From Prorocentrum cordatum (taxonomy: Eukaryota > Sar > Dinophyceae > Prorocentrales > Prorocentraceae), in the NCBI GenBank assembly GCA_963575745.1, contig CAUYUJ010021028.1, positions 81,987 through 145,986 on the forward strand: a stretch of DNA of 64,000 bases. Reading direction: 5' to 3'. The notes under the pieces were generated by a model. That model was not told the DNA's origin, made no database searches, and saw only the letters and a list, made by a program, of their open reading frames with translations. Position numbers and translations under genes: made by a program. Below, in pieces: positions 41,307 to 52,301 of the stretch (positions are counted from its first letter, which is position 1; each line of letters begins with the position of its first letter).

Positions 41307-43089
41307 GTGATGGTGGTAATCATGATGTCGATGGTGGTGATGATGATGGTTATAATGATGATGCTGATGCTGATGACGATTTTCATTATGACTGTGCTGA
41401 TGATGCTGATGATGTTGATGGTGATGGTGGGGGTCATGGCGATGGTGATGGTGATGAGGATGATGACGATGATGATGATTGTGTTGGTGATGATTATTTT
41501 GCTGATGACGACGATGGTGGTGATTATGATGCTAATGATGATGACGATGATGATGATGATGCTGATGGTCATGATGAGTGTGGCGGTGGTGGTGACTATA
41601 ATGATGATACTGATGATTGTGATGGTGATGATGATGATAATGCTGGTGACTCCGATGATGATGATGCTGCTGATGATGATGCTGATGCGAATGATGATGA
41701 TGGTGATGATGATGGTGATGATGATTCTGATGATGTTGATGTTGATGCTGCTGATGATGCAGACCATGCTGCTGATGATGATGGTGATGATGATAATGAC
41801 GATGCTGATCACGTTGATGATAATGATGATCGTGCTGATAATGCTGATGCTGATGCTGATGATGATAGTGATTATGATGATGCTGATGATGGTGATGCTA
41901 CTGATGATGGTCATGAAGATGCTTATGATGATGATGATAGCGATGCGGATGATGCTGATAATGATGATGGTGATGATGACGGTGATGATGATGCTGATGC
42001 CGATGACGATAATGAGGATGATGACGATGATGATGATTGTGGTGGTGATGATTCTGATGGTGCTGCTGGTGATGACGCTGGCATAATTACCCTTACTATA
42101 ATGATGATTATGATGGTGATGATGGTGGTGTTGATGGTGTTGATGATGATGGTGTTGCTGATGATGCTGATGATGCTGGTGGTGATGATTATGATGATGA
42201 TGACTATGGTGATGATGATTGTGATGACGATGTTGACGGTGATGATGATGCTAATCATCATGATGATCTTGTGCATGATGATGTTGATGGTATTCCTCCT
42301 GGTGGTGATGACCATGCTGGTGATGATGATGACTACGATGATAGTGATGATCATCGTGATGATTATAAGTATGAGGATGGCGATGCCGACGATGACGACG
42401 ATGATGATAATAGTACCCGTGATCTCGCTGATGAGTGTGATGAAGATGATGATGACGGTGATTGGGAGGATGAGGACGACGATACTGATTATATTGATGA
42501 TCATGGTAATGATGATGATGATGATGATGATGATGCTGATGGTACTGATGCTGGTGGTGGTGGTGTCAGTGAAGGTGATGATGATGATGGTTGTGATACT
42601 GATGATGACGATGGGGATGATGATAAGGATGATAGTGATAATGATGAGGAGGATGAGGATGAGGATCGGGATGCTGATGATGATGATGATGATGATGAGG
42701 ACGAGAATGCGGATGATGCGGATGCTGATGTTGATGTTGGTGCTGATGTTGTTGTTGCTGATGATGATGACGATGCTGAGGATGATCATGATGCTGATGA
42801 TGACGGCGATGATGATGATGCTGATGATGGTGATGACGGTAATGTTGATGGTGATGATGGTTAGGAGGATGAGGATGAGGATGAGGACGCAGATCAGGAT
42901 GAGGATGAGGATGCGGATGAGAAGAATGATGAGGATTAGAATTATGCTCATGCTGATGCTGATGCTGATGCTGGTGCTGCTGCTGACGCTGATGGTGGTG
43001 ATTTCGCTGATGCTGATGATGATGGTGGCGGTCGTGTTGGTCGCGGTGGTGGTGGTCATGATGATGGTGATGATAGTGATGATGAGGAC

Positions 43090-43135
<46 letters not shown>

Positions 43136-43838
43136 GTGTTGCTGACGCTGATGCTGATACTGCTGCTGATGCTGATGCTGATGCTGATGCTGCTGGTGAT
43201 GGTGCTGATGTTGGCGCTGATGCTGGCGATGATGCTGATGGTGATGCTGCTGATGATGATGCTGATGATGCTGGTGCTCATGCTGATGCTGCTGCTGATG
43301 CTGCTGATGCTGATGGCTGGAGGAGAAGGCGAATGATGATGCAGATGAGGACCAGGATGAGGATGACGACGACGATGGTGATGATGATTGTGGTGGTAAA
43401 GACGACGATGATTATGATGTTGATGGTGATGGAGGTGATGGTGATCGTGGTGGTGATGATGATTATGATGATTATGATGCTGACGATAATGGTGGTAGTG
43501 GTGATGTTGACAGTGGTGGTGGTGATGATGATGAGGAGGAGCATGAATATGAGGATGAAGTTGAGGATGAGATGGGGGAGGCGGAGGAGGAGGATGAGGA
43601 GGGGGATGGGCATCGTGATGGAGATGAGGATGGGTATGGGGATGGTGGGTGGGAATGTGGGATGGGGTATTGGTGATGGTGGTGATGGTGACGGTGATTG
43701 TGATAGTGATAGTGATGATGGCGATGGTGATGATGATGCTGGGCATGCTGGTAATGCTGGTCATGGTGATCATACTGATCATGATAATGGTGACGATGAC
43801 GATGATGATGATGATGCTGATGATGCTGATGATGCTGA

Positions 43839-43872
<34 letters not shown>

Positions 43873-43944
43873 GATGCTGGTGATGACCATGATGTGACGA
43901 TGATGATGCTGACGGTGGTTGTGATGGTGATGTGATGATGATGG

Positions 43945-43975
<31 letters not shown>

Positions 43976-44085
43976 GCTGATGCTGATCATGATGGTGATT
44001 ATGGTGGTTGCGATGGTGATGCGGATGTTCATGGTGGTGGTATTAGTGATGACGATACCGATGATGGTGATGATGATTCTGGTCC
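39418..44085. repeat. 4.7-kb GAT/TGA mega-microsatellite
   Basis: gatgatgatg with gct, ggt, gac and aat substitutions, one orientation throughout. A higher-order unit is visible: a block beginning gatcatgaagacgc(t/c) and continuing tatgatgatgatagcgatgc recurs at 39540, 40323, 41198 and 41909 (spacings 783, 875 and 711 bp). Frames read as poly-Asp, poly-Met or poly-Ile/Ser runs of several hundred codons and should not be annotated as proteins. Confidence 0.97.
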
Positions 44086-44392
44086 GAGATCTCCGAGTTC
44101 CAAGCAACGCGCATACAGTCGGCACTGATTAGTAGGTCGACCCTGCAAGATCAAGGGTACCCTTGTGTCCTGTGTCTCGCGACACATGCTTCGTACATTC
44201 CTGTGGCGATGTGGCCCTCGAAAGGGTCTTGTGCCCTCACGCGTGTCCTCTCCAATCAAGCCCGACTGTATAGCAAGGACGCGCGCCTGCATCCAGGGTG
44301 CCTTCGTGTCCTTGCCTCTGCTGCGCGCCCTCTACCGCCTTCACTGGCCTCCCGCCGCTCAAGAGATCCCAACTTCGGCCTCTGAGGGTTGA
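44086..44392. other. no recognised gene
   Basis: Unique-looking sequence between the GAT array and family C copy 2. cttgtgtcc / cttcgtgtcc words recur at 44162 and 44304. No coding region recognised. Confidence 0.4.
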
Positions 44393-44544
44393 GTCGGACG
44401 TGTGCCTCTACAGGAGAAAAATTCAAAAATAGTCTGAAGATCGTCTGGGGACGATGTTTCTATTATGTGTTTGCCCATTTGGGGTCATGTTTGACTATTT
44501 CACAGTATTTCTCCAAGATCCGCCTGTAGGGGGACATGCCCGAC
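44393..44544. mobile_element. short TIR element family C, copy 2
   Basis: Left end gtcggacgtgtgcctctaca, right end complementary tgtagggggacatgcccgac (16 of 20). Shares aggag-aaa, attcaaaaatagtc and the ggggacg box with copy 1 (18144-18291). Length 152 bp against 148 bp. Non-coding. Confidence 0.85.
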
Positions 44545-44749
44545 CTAATATTAGGGTCTTGCGTTTTTGCCACCTGTCCTAAATACATGTTCTGCTTGTA
44601 ATTGCCCGTGCCGCCACCCTCCCCTCGTTTTTTGGGGAGGGGCCTCCTGGGAGGCCCTTGTCGCCACCGCTGGATCAGCTGCCTCCCTGGCCGCGCGAGG
44701 CTGGCGCGCTCGCAGCTCCTGGGGCAGGGCTGGGCCGGGCGGGGCCAGG

Positions 44750-44930
44750 CTCAGGACGAGGAGAAGTCCGCTCCGAGCGCTGCAGATAATGCCCGCAGAG
44801 CGCTCCAGAACGCTCTGAAGAGGCCGCGGCGCCCGAGACAGCCGCCGGATCTCAAGGATTCCCGATGATCCTCGCCCGAATGGATCCTCGGCCTGGCTGC
44901 GCCTTCGGCGTCGGCAGGGGCGGCGGCAAC
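44750..44930. repeat. dispersed repeat family H, copy 1
   Basis: Shares the order gcgctcc, gcgcccgagac, ggatctca, ttcccgatg, atcctcgcccgaatg, atcctcg and ggct(g/t)cgcctt with 47095-47260, over about 165 bp. Confidence 0.75.
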
Positions 44931-45096
44931 AAGAACGGCAGGGCGGGACCGGCAAGCAGCAGGACAGAGGCGGCCCCGTCGCTGCCAGGGCCCACGAAGG
45001 GGCCCTGCCAGTGGCAGAGTCCCTGCCGCGTGCAGAGGGGCCCCGCCTCGTGCGCGGCGTGCAGCCACGCGCAGGGGGGGGCGGGGGGAGGGGGGA

Positions 45097-45197
45097 GGGC
45101 CTCGTAGAAGCACCCTCTGCTCCTTGGGAGGCGCGGGCCCTAGCTGCAGAGGTAGGGCCGGCGCCCTCCGAGAAGCAGGGGTGCTTCTGAGAGGCCC
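45097..45197. mobile_element. foldback element family F, copy 2
   Basis: The left arm gggcctcgtagaagcaccct through ggcgcgggccctag pairs with the right arm ending gcttctgagaggccc, about 50 bp per arm with few mismatches. Family B copy 3 begins 25 bp downstream. Copy 1 of this family is at 9219-9315. Confidence 0.85.
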
Positions 45198-45221
45198 TCC
45201 CCCCTCCCTCCACCCCCTTTC

Positions 45222-45392
45222 CCAGGAGGGGGAAAGACACAGACACAATGATTCGTCGATTCCCGGGAAGGAATGGGAACATATGGGAAGTGGGGGGGAA
45301 GACAAACACCCAGAACATATGGGAAGATAGGGGGAGGCCCTGGGACTTTTGTGTATGTTTGCTTGTGTGCCCCTGGGCCGCTTCACTCTTGT
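45222..45392. repeat. dispersed element family B, copy 3
   Basis: caggagggggaaagacacag, acacaatgattcg, ttcccgggaa, atgggaacatatgggaagtg, ggggaagac and a closing tttgtgtatg...gtgtgcccctggg. The best-preserved relative of the copies at 5495 and 17749. Confidence 0.85.
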
Positions 45393-45564
45393 GCGCGCCG
45401 CCGAGATGTGCCTCCGCAGCTCAGGAGGGGCGGCCCTACAGGAGGGGGTGGCCGCCTGAGCAGCTGCCACAGCAGCAGGCCCTCCGTCGAGCCCGCGGCG
45501 GGGTAGACGGCGTACGGGGCCGCGCCTCGCTCTGTGGCGGATCGACCCCAAACCCCTCACACAC

Positions 45565-45678
45565 CCTCCCTCCCCCTCCCCCTCCTCCTCCTCCTCCTCC
45601 TCCTCCTCCTTTTCCTCCTCCTCCTCCTCCTCCTCCTCCTCCTCCTCCTCCTCCTCCTCCTCCTCCTCCTCCTCCTCC
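45565..45678. repeat. (TCC)n microsatellite
   Basis: ctcctcctcc for about 110 bp. It faces a (GGA)n tract at 45842-46022 in inverted orientation across a 160-bp GC-rich spacer. Confidence 0.95.
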
Positions 45679-45841
45679 GCCCAGGACGCCGGCTCGGGCA
45701 GCAGCTCCACGACGGCGGGGACGCGGCGCGGCCCGTCGGCCTCCTCAGGCCGCGCGCCTGCCGCGGGCGGCGGAGGGGCGGCGGCGGGCGGCGCGCCCGC
45801 CGCGGGGGCGGCGAGAGGCGTCGGCGGGCGGCGGCCTCTGA

Positions 45842-46022
45842 GGAGGAGGAGGAGGAGGAGGAGGGGGAGGAGGGAGGAGGAGGAGGAGGAGGAGGGGAGG
45901 GGGAGCTCCGCACCGCCAGCCGCAGCAGCCGCACTGGCAGCAGCCGCCGCGGGCTCCGTAGGAGCCTCACCCGCACCCGAGGAGGAGGAGGAGGAGGAGG
46001 AGGAGGAGGAGGAGGAGGAGGC
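45842..46022. repeat. (GGA)n microsatellite
   Basis: Two blocks of gaggaggag (45842-45905 and 45978-46022) around an arginine/serine-like GC-rich spacer. The complement of the 45565 tract. Confidence 0.95.
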
Positions 46023-46727
46023 CTCCACCACCCTCCTCCCTCACCGGTTTCCTCCCTCACCAGCTTCCAACAGGGATGGAGGATCCAGGACGGAGGATCC
46101 TTGAGGGAGGTGCAAGGAGGAAGGGCCAAGGAGCGGGGAACAAGGGGAAAGTGCCCCTGGGGCTCCCCAGAACCCCCTTACAAGCAGGTGAACTCCCTAA
46201 GACCACCCCATGCGTTGCGCGGGCGCAGTCCTTGGCGATGCAGCATCGGTGGGCTGGCCATTCGACGGCCAGTTGGTGTCAACCCGGCGCGGTCCATCCC
46301 TTCCCCCTGGCCTTCTCTCGCCGCGCCGCCCAGTCGAGGGGGGTCTCACTTGTTTTTCTCGCCTTTTCCGTCCAATTCTGGGCGGCCGTCTTCGAGCGTT
46401 CAGCTTGGTGTTCCGACGGCGACTAGGGGTGGAGTCGAAACTGTGTACAGCATTCGCTGCGTTACCGGCAAAAAAAAGTCGAGGGGGGTCTGACTCAACC
46501 CAACCCCGAGAGCTTCCGGCGTTGCTTGCAATGCTGCGTTGGTTACAGCGCGAGAAGACCTCAGCCACAGGGAGAGGGCCCATGCCTGCTGCTGCCGCTG
46601 CCTCCCTCGCCGACGTGCGCGCGCCCCGGCGGCGCCACCCGGCGGGCCCTCTCTTCGCCGTCCACCCGCGGGCCCGAGGCTCCGGCCGCGCCGCTCACGA
46701 GCGGGCCCGTCTTCGTGCGGGCAATAG
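46023..46727. other. no recognised gene
   Basis: Unique-looking GC-rich sequence. No domain or convincing codon bias on either strand. Confidence 0.45.
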
Positions 46728-46904
46728 TTATATCCACATCCAGTGCGTCTTGGAGTCTTGGGCTGTCTTCCCCAGAAACCGTAGACGCACTGGATATGGA
46801 TAAGAATCTGGCCCCAAGAGGTTTGATTTTATCCATATCCAGTGCGCCTCGGCGTTGCGTCACCTCTTCCCAAAAAATCCACGACGCTCTGGATATGGAT
46901 ATAA
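46728..46904. repeat. tandem pair of small hairpins
   Basis: Hairpin 1 (46728-46803): ttatatccacatccagtgcg pairs with cgcactggatatggataa. Hairpin 2 (46829-46904): ttatccatatccagtgcg pairs with cgctctggatatggatataa. The loops are about 32-38 nt and unrelated. All four arms are versions of one 20-mer, so the two hairpins share their stem but not their loop. Confidence 0.88.
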
Positions 46905-47094
46905 GTACTGCCCGCATCTTCGGACGCTCCTTGCGCGCCCGTCGGGTTCAATCCCCCGCTCGTCTCGGAGCTCGTCCGCCTGGCTGTCCGCCCGGTGCAG
47001 GGAGGGCGCGTCCGTAGCTGGCGCTGCCATGGCGCCTTGGGACATCCGCGGGCCGTCGCAGCTTCCAGCAAGGAGGAGGGAGGCCCGGACGGGG

Positions 47095-47260
47095 CTAGGA
47101 CAAGGATACGTAGATCCGTTCCAGAGCATTCCGGAGAGCTCCGAGAAGGCCGTCGCGCCCGAGACGTCCTCCAGAGCCGCCAGATCTCAGAGTTTCCCGA
47201 TGCATCCTCGCCCGAATGTATCCTCGTCTTGGCTTCGCCTTGGGGAGGAGCAGAGCAGCA
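47095..47260. repeat. dispersed repeat family H, copy 2
   Basis: See 44750-44930. Here the text is gcgcccgagacgtcctcc, agatctcagagtttcccgat and catcctcgcccgaatgtatc. Same orientation as copy 1, 2.3 kb away. Confidence 0.75.
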
Positions 47261-47763
47261 GGAGGGAGGCGCGGCGCCGCGGGCGGCGCGGGCCGAGCGC
47301 GCCCGCACGCGCTGCGATGCCTTCCCCCCCGCCCCGCGCGCCCGCAGGCTCGGCAGACGCGGGCGCGCTGAAGTCCGCGGAGGCGGGAGGGCAGTGCTCG
47401 CTGTGGGACCATGGCACCGTCGGCCGGCCACCTCGCCGACCCTGGCCCGGCCAGGGTGAGCACCGGGGGAGCTCAGGGCGATCTCGTGGGCCGTGTTCGT
47501 TTCGGCTTCGTTTTTGCTGTACGGGCGAGTCGACGACAAGAGCGAGGGAACACGAAGACAGAACGAAAACGGAAAACGCCGTTTAGGTTCAGCCCTGTGG
47601 GAAACCGACGCCAGCCCCCACAACCATGGATTTTGCATGTCAGCCGTTTGCCAGTGTGGCGAATCTGCGCAGGTGCAGGCGCCCTGTGCGCTAGGCCGTT
47701 GCCAGCTGCCGCGCAGGGTTGGGGCCCACGCGCGCGGTCTAGTTGGTCGAAGGTTCCTCGTGC

Positions 47764-47890
47764 CTGGCATCGCTCGGACGTGTGCATTTGTTCCTCGGCG
47801 AGGGCCATCGAGGAGCATCCCTGATCATCTGGCGAACAAACCACGCACGAAACCTAAAAAAAACAGGGAATGGACGTCCGAGCGATGGCC
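47764..47890. mobile_element. short TIR element family A, copy 3
   Basis: Starts ctggcatcgctcggacgt and ends acgtccgagcgatggccag, terminal inverted repeats of about 17 bp with one extra g. The interior is nearly the same as copy 2 at 15575. The clearest copy for defining the element ends. Confidence 0.9.
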
Positions 47891-48879
47891 AGCATGCGGG
47901 GGGCGGGGGGGCGGTTTTCAGACGTTCACGGTGAGGTGCAAGGACCGACCAAAATCCTGTTTAGCGTGGTGTTTGCCCGTGTTCTGTTTCTCGTTCCGTA
48001 TCTCGTTGTTGGTTCGGTTCGTTCTTCGTCGATGTTTTAAGTGCCCAGCTTCGTCGTTATTTTCGCTTGGCACCAGCTTTGTGTTCAACGTTTGTTTTAG
48101 ACGTCGGGCCACTCTTCGCTGTTCGTTGTGAACGCCATCCCGATGTAAACATCGTAGCATCGTTGTGGTCGGTCCTTGGTGAGGTGGTCGGCTGACATTC
48201 GCCAACTCTTCGACAGCTTTCGTCGTTGTCATCGTCGTCGTAGGGAGGACTCCTCCTCCTCCTCCTTGTCCTCCTCCCCCCTCTCTCCCCCTCCTTCCTC
48301 TGCCTCTCTCTCTTCTCCTCATTCTCCTTATCCTGTCCCAAGACCACCGACGGTTCGCGGATCGAGTGCACGGTTTTCAAGGATCGAGTTTGTTTTCATT
48401 GTTTCGCAGTTTGGGAGGCCTCCTGGGGCGCCTTCGTAGCCAAATTTGCAAATCCTCATCCCGCTCCTTGTTCTCCTCCTCCACCTCCTGCTCCTCCTCC
48501 TCCTTCTTCCGCTTCACCTTCCCACCTTGTTAGAGGACCGCGGGTTCGAGGTTCGAGGTTCGATTCTGTTTTTTCACTCGTTTTGGGCCTCCTGCGGCTG
48601 GAGCCCTTTCGAGATTGTGTTCCGGACGCACCCTGGATGCGCCCAAGGTATCGGTGTTTGTCTTGGGGGGCCGTGGGAACAGGTTGGCATTTGGCCCACC
48701 CTCTCGCGAAGACAGCAACAACTCGCAGCAGGAAGCAGAAAGTAGCACCAGTAACACTGGAAGCTGGAATTGGTGCAGGGAGCAGGAACCCTCAGCCGCG
48801 CAGCCCGGTGGCCTCGCAAGGGCGCCAGCGGATCCCTTGAACCCAGACCTTCGCACCGAGAATCCACCGCGCGGGAGGT
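47891..48879. other. no recognised gene
   Basis: Ends of small TCC patches at 48248-48275 and 48475-48510. A ggttcga triplet (48549-48571) looks at first like tRNA T-loop words but has no cloverleaf around it. No coding region recognised. Confidence 0.45.
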
Positions 48880-48885
48880 CCTTAG

Positions 48886-49041
48886 CGGTTTTCTGGCGTC
48901 CGGGGCAGGCACCAGGAGGCCAGGCCATTGGCTCAGCAGTACCTGGACACGGTCGGGGAGAGCGAGGAGCTTCTTGCGAAGTCAGACTTCCTCAGCGCCC
49001 ACTCGGACGGGCACGAGCCTTGCGGTCTCCACGCCGCCTGA
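48886..49041 (+). CDS. possible terminal exon, unknown protein
   Basis: After a possible acceptor (ggtccttag at about 48877-48885), frame 1 reads about 51 codons ending QQYLDTVGESEELLAKSDFL, SAHSDGHEPCGLHAA and a stop at 49039-49041. The peptide is acidic and of normal composition, with G/C third positions (cag tac ctg gac acg gtc). I recognise no domain, and no upstream exon is visible. It could be a 3' exon of a gene whose other exons are outside my recognition, or chance. Confidence 0.22.
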   Translation, partial: RFSGVRGRHQEARPLAQQYLDTVGESEELLAKSDFLSAHSDGHEPCGLHAA

Positions 49042-49444
49042 TTCTCGCCTGCCAGTTCTTGCCGCTTCCCCGAGTCCGACGCCCGCTGTCGCTCCGAGCC
49101 TCTGGCCGCTCGGCTCTCGTTTCGACTTCGTGTGTCGATGCACGGAGACGGCTCTGCGCTTTGTTTTGACGCCCGAGCTTCGGCGGCTCTCTTGGTCTGC
49201 AGGCGGCTTCGCGCCCTGCACACCCCCGGCAGTGCTGCCCCTTGCGGACTTTCGAGGACATCCGACTCCCGGGTCCCAAGACCCCCGAGCCCGCGCGGGC
49301 CAGGGCGAGCCGAGCAGGAAGCCGAACCTGCTGGAAAAGTTTGGCTACGGGGTCAGGCCCAAGTCCAAGCAGGACGGGCCCCACGGGGGCTCGGGGCGCG
49401 GCCACGCGCGAGAGAGCGCGGCACTCCTCCGAGGGCTCTCCGGC

Positions 49445-49516
49445 AGCGGCGAGGAGGAAGAGGGGGAGGAGGAGGGAGGAGGGAGGAGGAGGAGGAGGAG
49501 GAGGAGGAGGAGGAGG

Positions 49517-49570
<54 letters not shown>

Positions 49571-49795
49571 AGCAGGAGCAGGAGCAGAGGAGGAGCAGGA
49601 GGAGGAGGAGGGAGGGGAGGGGGAGGAGGAGGAGGAGAGGAGGAGGAGGAGGAGGAGGAGGAGGAGAGGAGAGGAGCAGGAGCAGGAGAGGAGGAGGGAG
49701 GAGGGGGAGGGAGGGAGGGGAGGGAGGGGAGGAGGAGGAGGAGGAGGAGGAGGAGGAGGAGGAGGAGGGGAGGGAGGAGGAGGGAGTTCGTGCTC
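49445..49795. repeat. (GGA)n / (AGGAGC)n tract
   Basis: gaggaggag with an internal hexamer run ggagcaggagcaggagcagg (49519-49590) and gggagggag stretches. About 350 bp of almost pure purine plus c. Confidence 0.95.
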
Positions 49796-50379
49796 TAACC
49801 GCCCCTCTTGTGCCCCCGTTCTATTGAAACTACCAAACTGAGCACAGGGGGTTCTACACTTTGTCTGGTTGTGTTTCTTGTCGGCCCTGATCCTTGTCCG
49901 CTTTGCCAACCTTAGAAAGGAACGGAAGGGAAAAGGGGGGCAAGGGCGGGATACGAGTAGAGAGTGGTCTAGGCAAGGAACACATGAGCATACGTGACAG
50001 GAGAAGGAGCAAGAAGCATCAACGTATAGGTGAGAGGATTGCGGGCCAGTAGGCGTAGCAACCATTCAGGGTAGCAACAGTTGGCTATGCAAGCCACACT
50101 TGTTTGAGGGGGGGGGATCAGAATAGAGGGGCCTTCCAGCCGCGGGCCGTCACGACCCTCGGCCAAGCGTTGACTGAGCCATCGCTCCGACCATCTCGAT
50201 GTGCACGCCCCCCCACCCCCAAACTCAGTGTCTCTGGTTTGTCTGTCAGAGTGAGGGGGCCGAACGGTCATTCACTGTCCCTGGGTGCGTGGCTGATGTG
50301 GAATTCCGCGGTGCGGATTCTTGTTGTTGCTGTTGTTGTTTGTTGTTGTTGTTTGTTGTCGTCGTCCCACCCGCAACCC
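49796..50379. other. no recognised gene; (TTG)n patch
   Basis: Includes ttgttgttgttgtt-type words at 50322-50360 and a g-run at 50110. Nothing coding recognised. Confidence 0.45.
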
Positions 50380-50640
50380 GCCCCGCGACCCACCCGCGAC
50401 CCACCCCGCGACCCACCCCGCGATCCACCCGCGACCCACCCGCGACCCACCCGCGACCCACCCCGCGACCCACCCCGCGACCCACCCCGCGACCCACCCC
50501 GCGACCCAACCCGCGACCCACCCCGACCCAACCCCCCCGCGGCCCACCCCGCGACCCACCCGCGACCCACCCGCGACCCGCGACCCACCCGCGACCCACC
50601 CGCGACCTACCCCGCGACCCACCCGCGACCCACTTCGACC
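50380..50640. repeat. CCACCCGCGACC minisatellite
   Basis: About 20 units of ccacccgcgac(c) or ccaccccgcgacc, 12-13 bp each. It passes directly into the larger repeat downstream, whose unit ends with the same words, so the small repeat probably arose from the tail of the large unit. Confidence 0.92.
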
Positions 50641-51120
50641 CAAACCACTTTTCAAGGTACAAACCACAATTTTCGGCGCCTGCGGCGGGCTTTTTTGCAT
50701 TCCTTCCAAGTGGAGAGCCCGCGACACATCCCGTGACCAACTCGCGACCAACCCGCGACCCAAACCACGTTCAGGGTACAAACCACATTTTTCGGCGCCT
50801 GCGGCGGGCATATTTTGCATTCGTTTCAGGTGGAGAGCCCGCGGCCCACCCGCGACCACGTTCAGGGTACAAACCACATTTTCGGCGCCTGCGGCGGGCA
50901 TCCTTTGCATTCGTTCCCTGTGGAGAACCCGCGGCCCACCCGCGACCCAAACCTCGTTCCGTGTACGAACCAATTTTTTGGCGCTTGCGGCGGGCTGCTT
51001 TTGCATTCCTTCCAGGTGGAGGTGGAGAGCCCGCGACCCACCCGCGACCTAAACCACGTTCACTGAACAAACCAATGCCGCACAAGCGCGGCGGCGGATT
51101 CTTGCATGCCGTCTGAGCCC
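50641..51120. repeat. ~100-bp minisatellite, 5 units
   Basis: Units start at about 50641, 50760, 50856, 50948 and 51050. Each has gttc(a/c)gggtac(a)aacca, a tttcggcgcctgcggcgggc hairpin-like core, tttgcattc(c/g)tt(c/t)c, gtggagagcccgcg and ccacccgcgacc. The last unit is strongly diverged. Spacing 91-119 bp. Confidence 0.88.
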
Positions 51121-51314
51121 GCAAGGACCTCTTCACGCCCCGCACATCCACGCCAGCCCGTCCAGCAACTTTGCCCTGGCGAGTTGCCTTGATCAGAGAA
51201 GGCGGGGAGCATAAAGTGGAAAAAAGGATTGCGTTGCAGTTATCTTGGGAAAGGAGGGGGAGGCAGGATGAGTAAACAGGGGACGAGGAGAACGAGGAAG
51301 AAGAGAGGATGTAA

Positions 51315-51650
51315 GGAGAACGTGGAGAGAGAAAAGGAGGAGGAGCAGGAGGACGAGGGGGAGGAGGGGGAGGAGGGGGAGAAGGAGGACGAGGAGGGGG
51401 AGGAGGGGGAGGATGATGATGATGATGATGGACGACAATGGGAGGACGATGACCGATGAGGGGGAGGGAAGGGGACCATGATGAAAAGACGGGGGGAGGG
51501 GAGGACGAGGAAGAAGAGGAGGAGGAGGAGGAGGAGGACGAGGTGGAGGAGGAGGATGACGATGACGATGAGGACGAGGAAGAGGAGGAGAAGGAGGAGG
51601 AAGAGGAGGAGAAGGAGGAGGAGGAGGAGGTGGAGGAGAGCGCCATCGAC
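51315..51650. repeat. (GGA)n tract
   Basis: gaggaggaggacgaggag with gat interruptions (51413-51430 is a short gatgat run). About 330 bp, acidic or arginine frames only. Confidence 0.93.
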
Positions 51651-52301
51651 AAGGAAGGTGGGGGCCACGAGGTCCGCCGGCTCGACGACGCCCGCGTCGC
51701 CCGCGCCCGCCCCCTCACTCTTATCCGCAATTGCGGGGTGCTACGTACTTATTCTGTGAAACCCCAGCGCCCTGCTTTCTGAGTCCGTGGTAGTGACAGC
51801 AATGGGGTCCAGGGCATGTTCGGTGTAAGGGGTTTCTGAATAGGTGTGCCTTTCTTGTGGCGGAACCTTCTGGGAATGACACGCGCGTTTGGCGCGCGCG
51901 CACGCGTGCTCAGATACACTTGGCAGCCCCAAGCTCCCCATAAACAAAACGATGGCCTCAAAAACGCAATTGTAAACGTGTCTGGTCGTGTTCCAGAGAT
52001 AAGCATCGCATCCAAAACAACACAACATCCTAAACATCAGCATCGAGAAATCACTTGCGAGAGGTGTTCTAAACTGGGAGGTCTTCTTTGGGATCAGTCT
52101 GCCCTTGAGGGCTTTAGTAAGGCTCCAACGGACCCCCAGCGAGGACCCATCTGGCCATAAAGCGCACGAAGGTCTGTCGGTGTGAATGTTTGAGGCACGC
52201 CAAACCGGTGTCAAATACAATGCGCCGTCGAAAACCGTCTGTAGTCTTTTGGTTTCAAGCACTGTTTTGAGCCAATGTAATCCACACTCCTGCCAGCCTT
52301 G
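51651..52301. other. 5' flank of the first 3'-end gene
   Basis: Unique-looking sequence of balanced composition with no recognisable coding. It may hold the promoter and 5' untranslated region of the gene that starts at 52302. I see no TATA-like or spliced-leader-like word at a convincing distance. Confidence 0.4.

Noticed and set aside
39406-43890. Long Met-rich, Ile/Ser-rich and Asp-rich frames
   Set aside because: By-products of the GAT array read in different frames. All three kinds of run switch with each interruption and none has a flanking exon structure.
48537-48575. tRNA (ggttcga words)
   Set aside because: The word is a small tandem repeat. No acceptor stem, anticodon arm or D arm can be formed around it.
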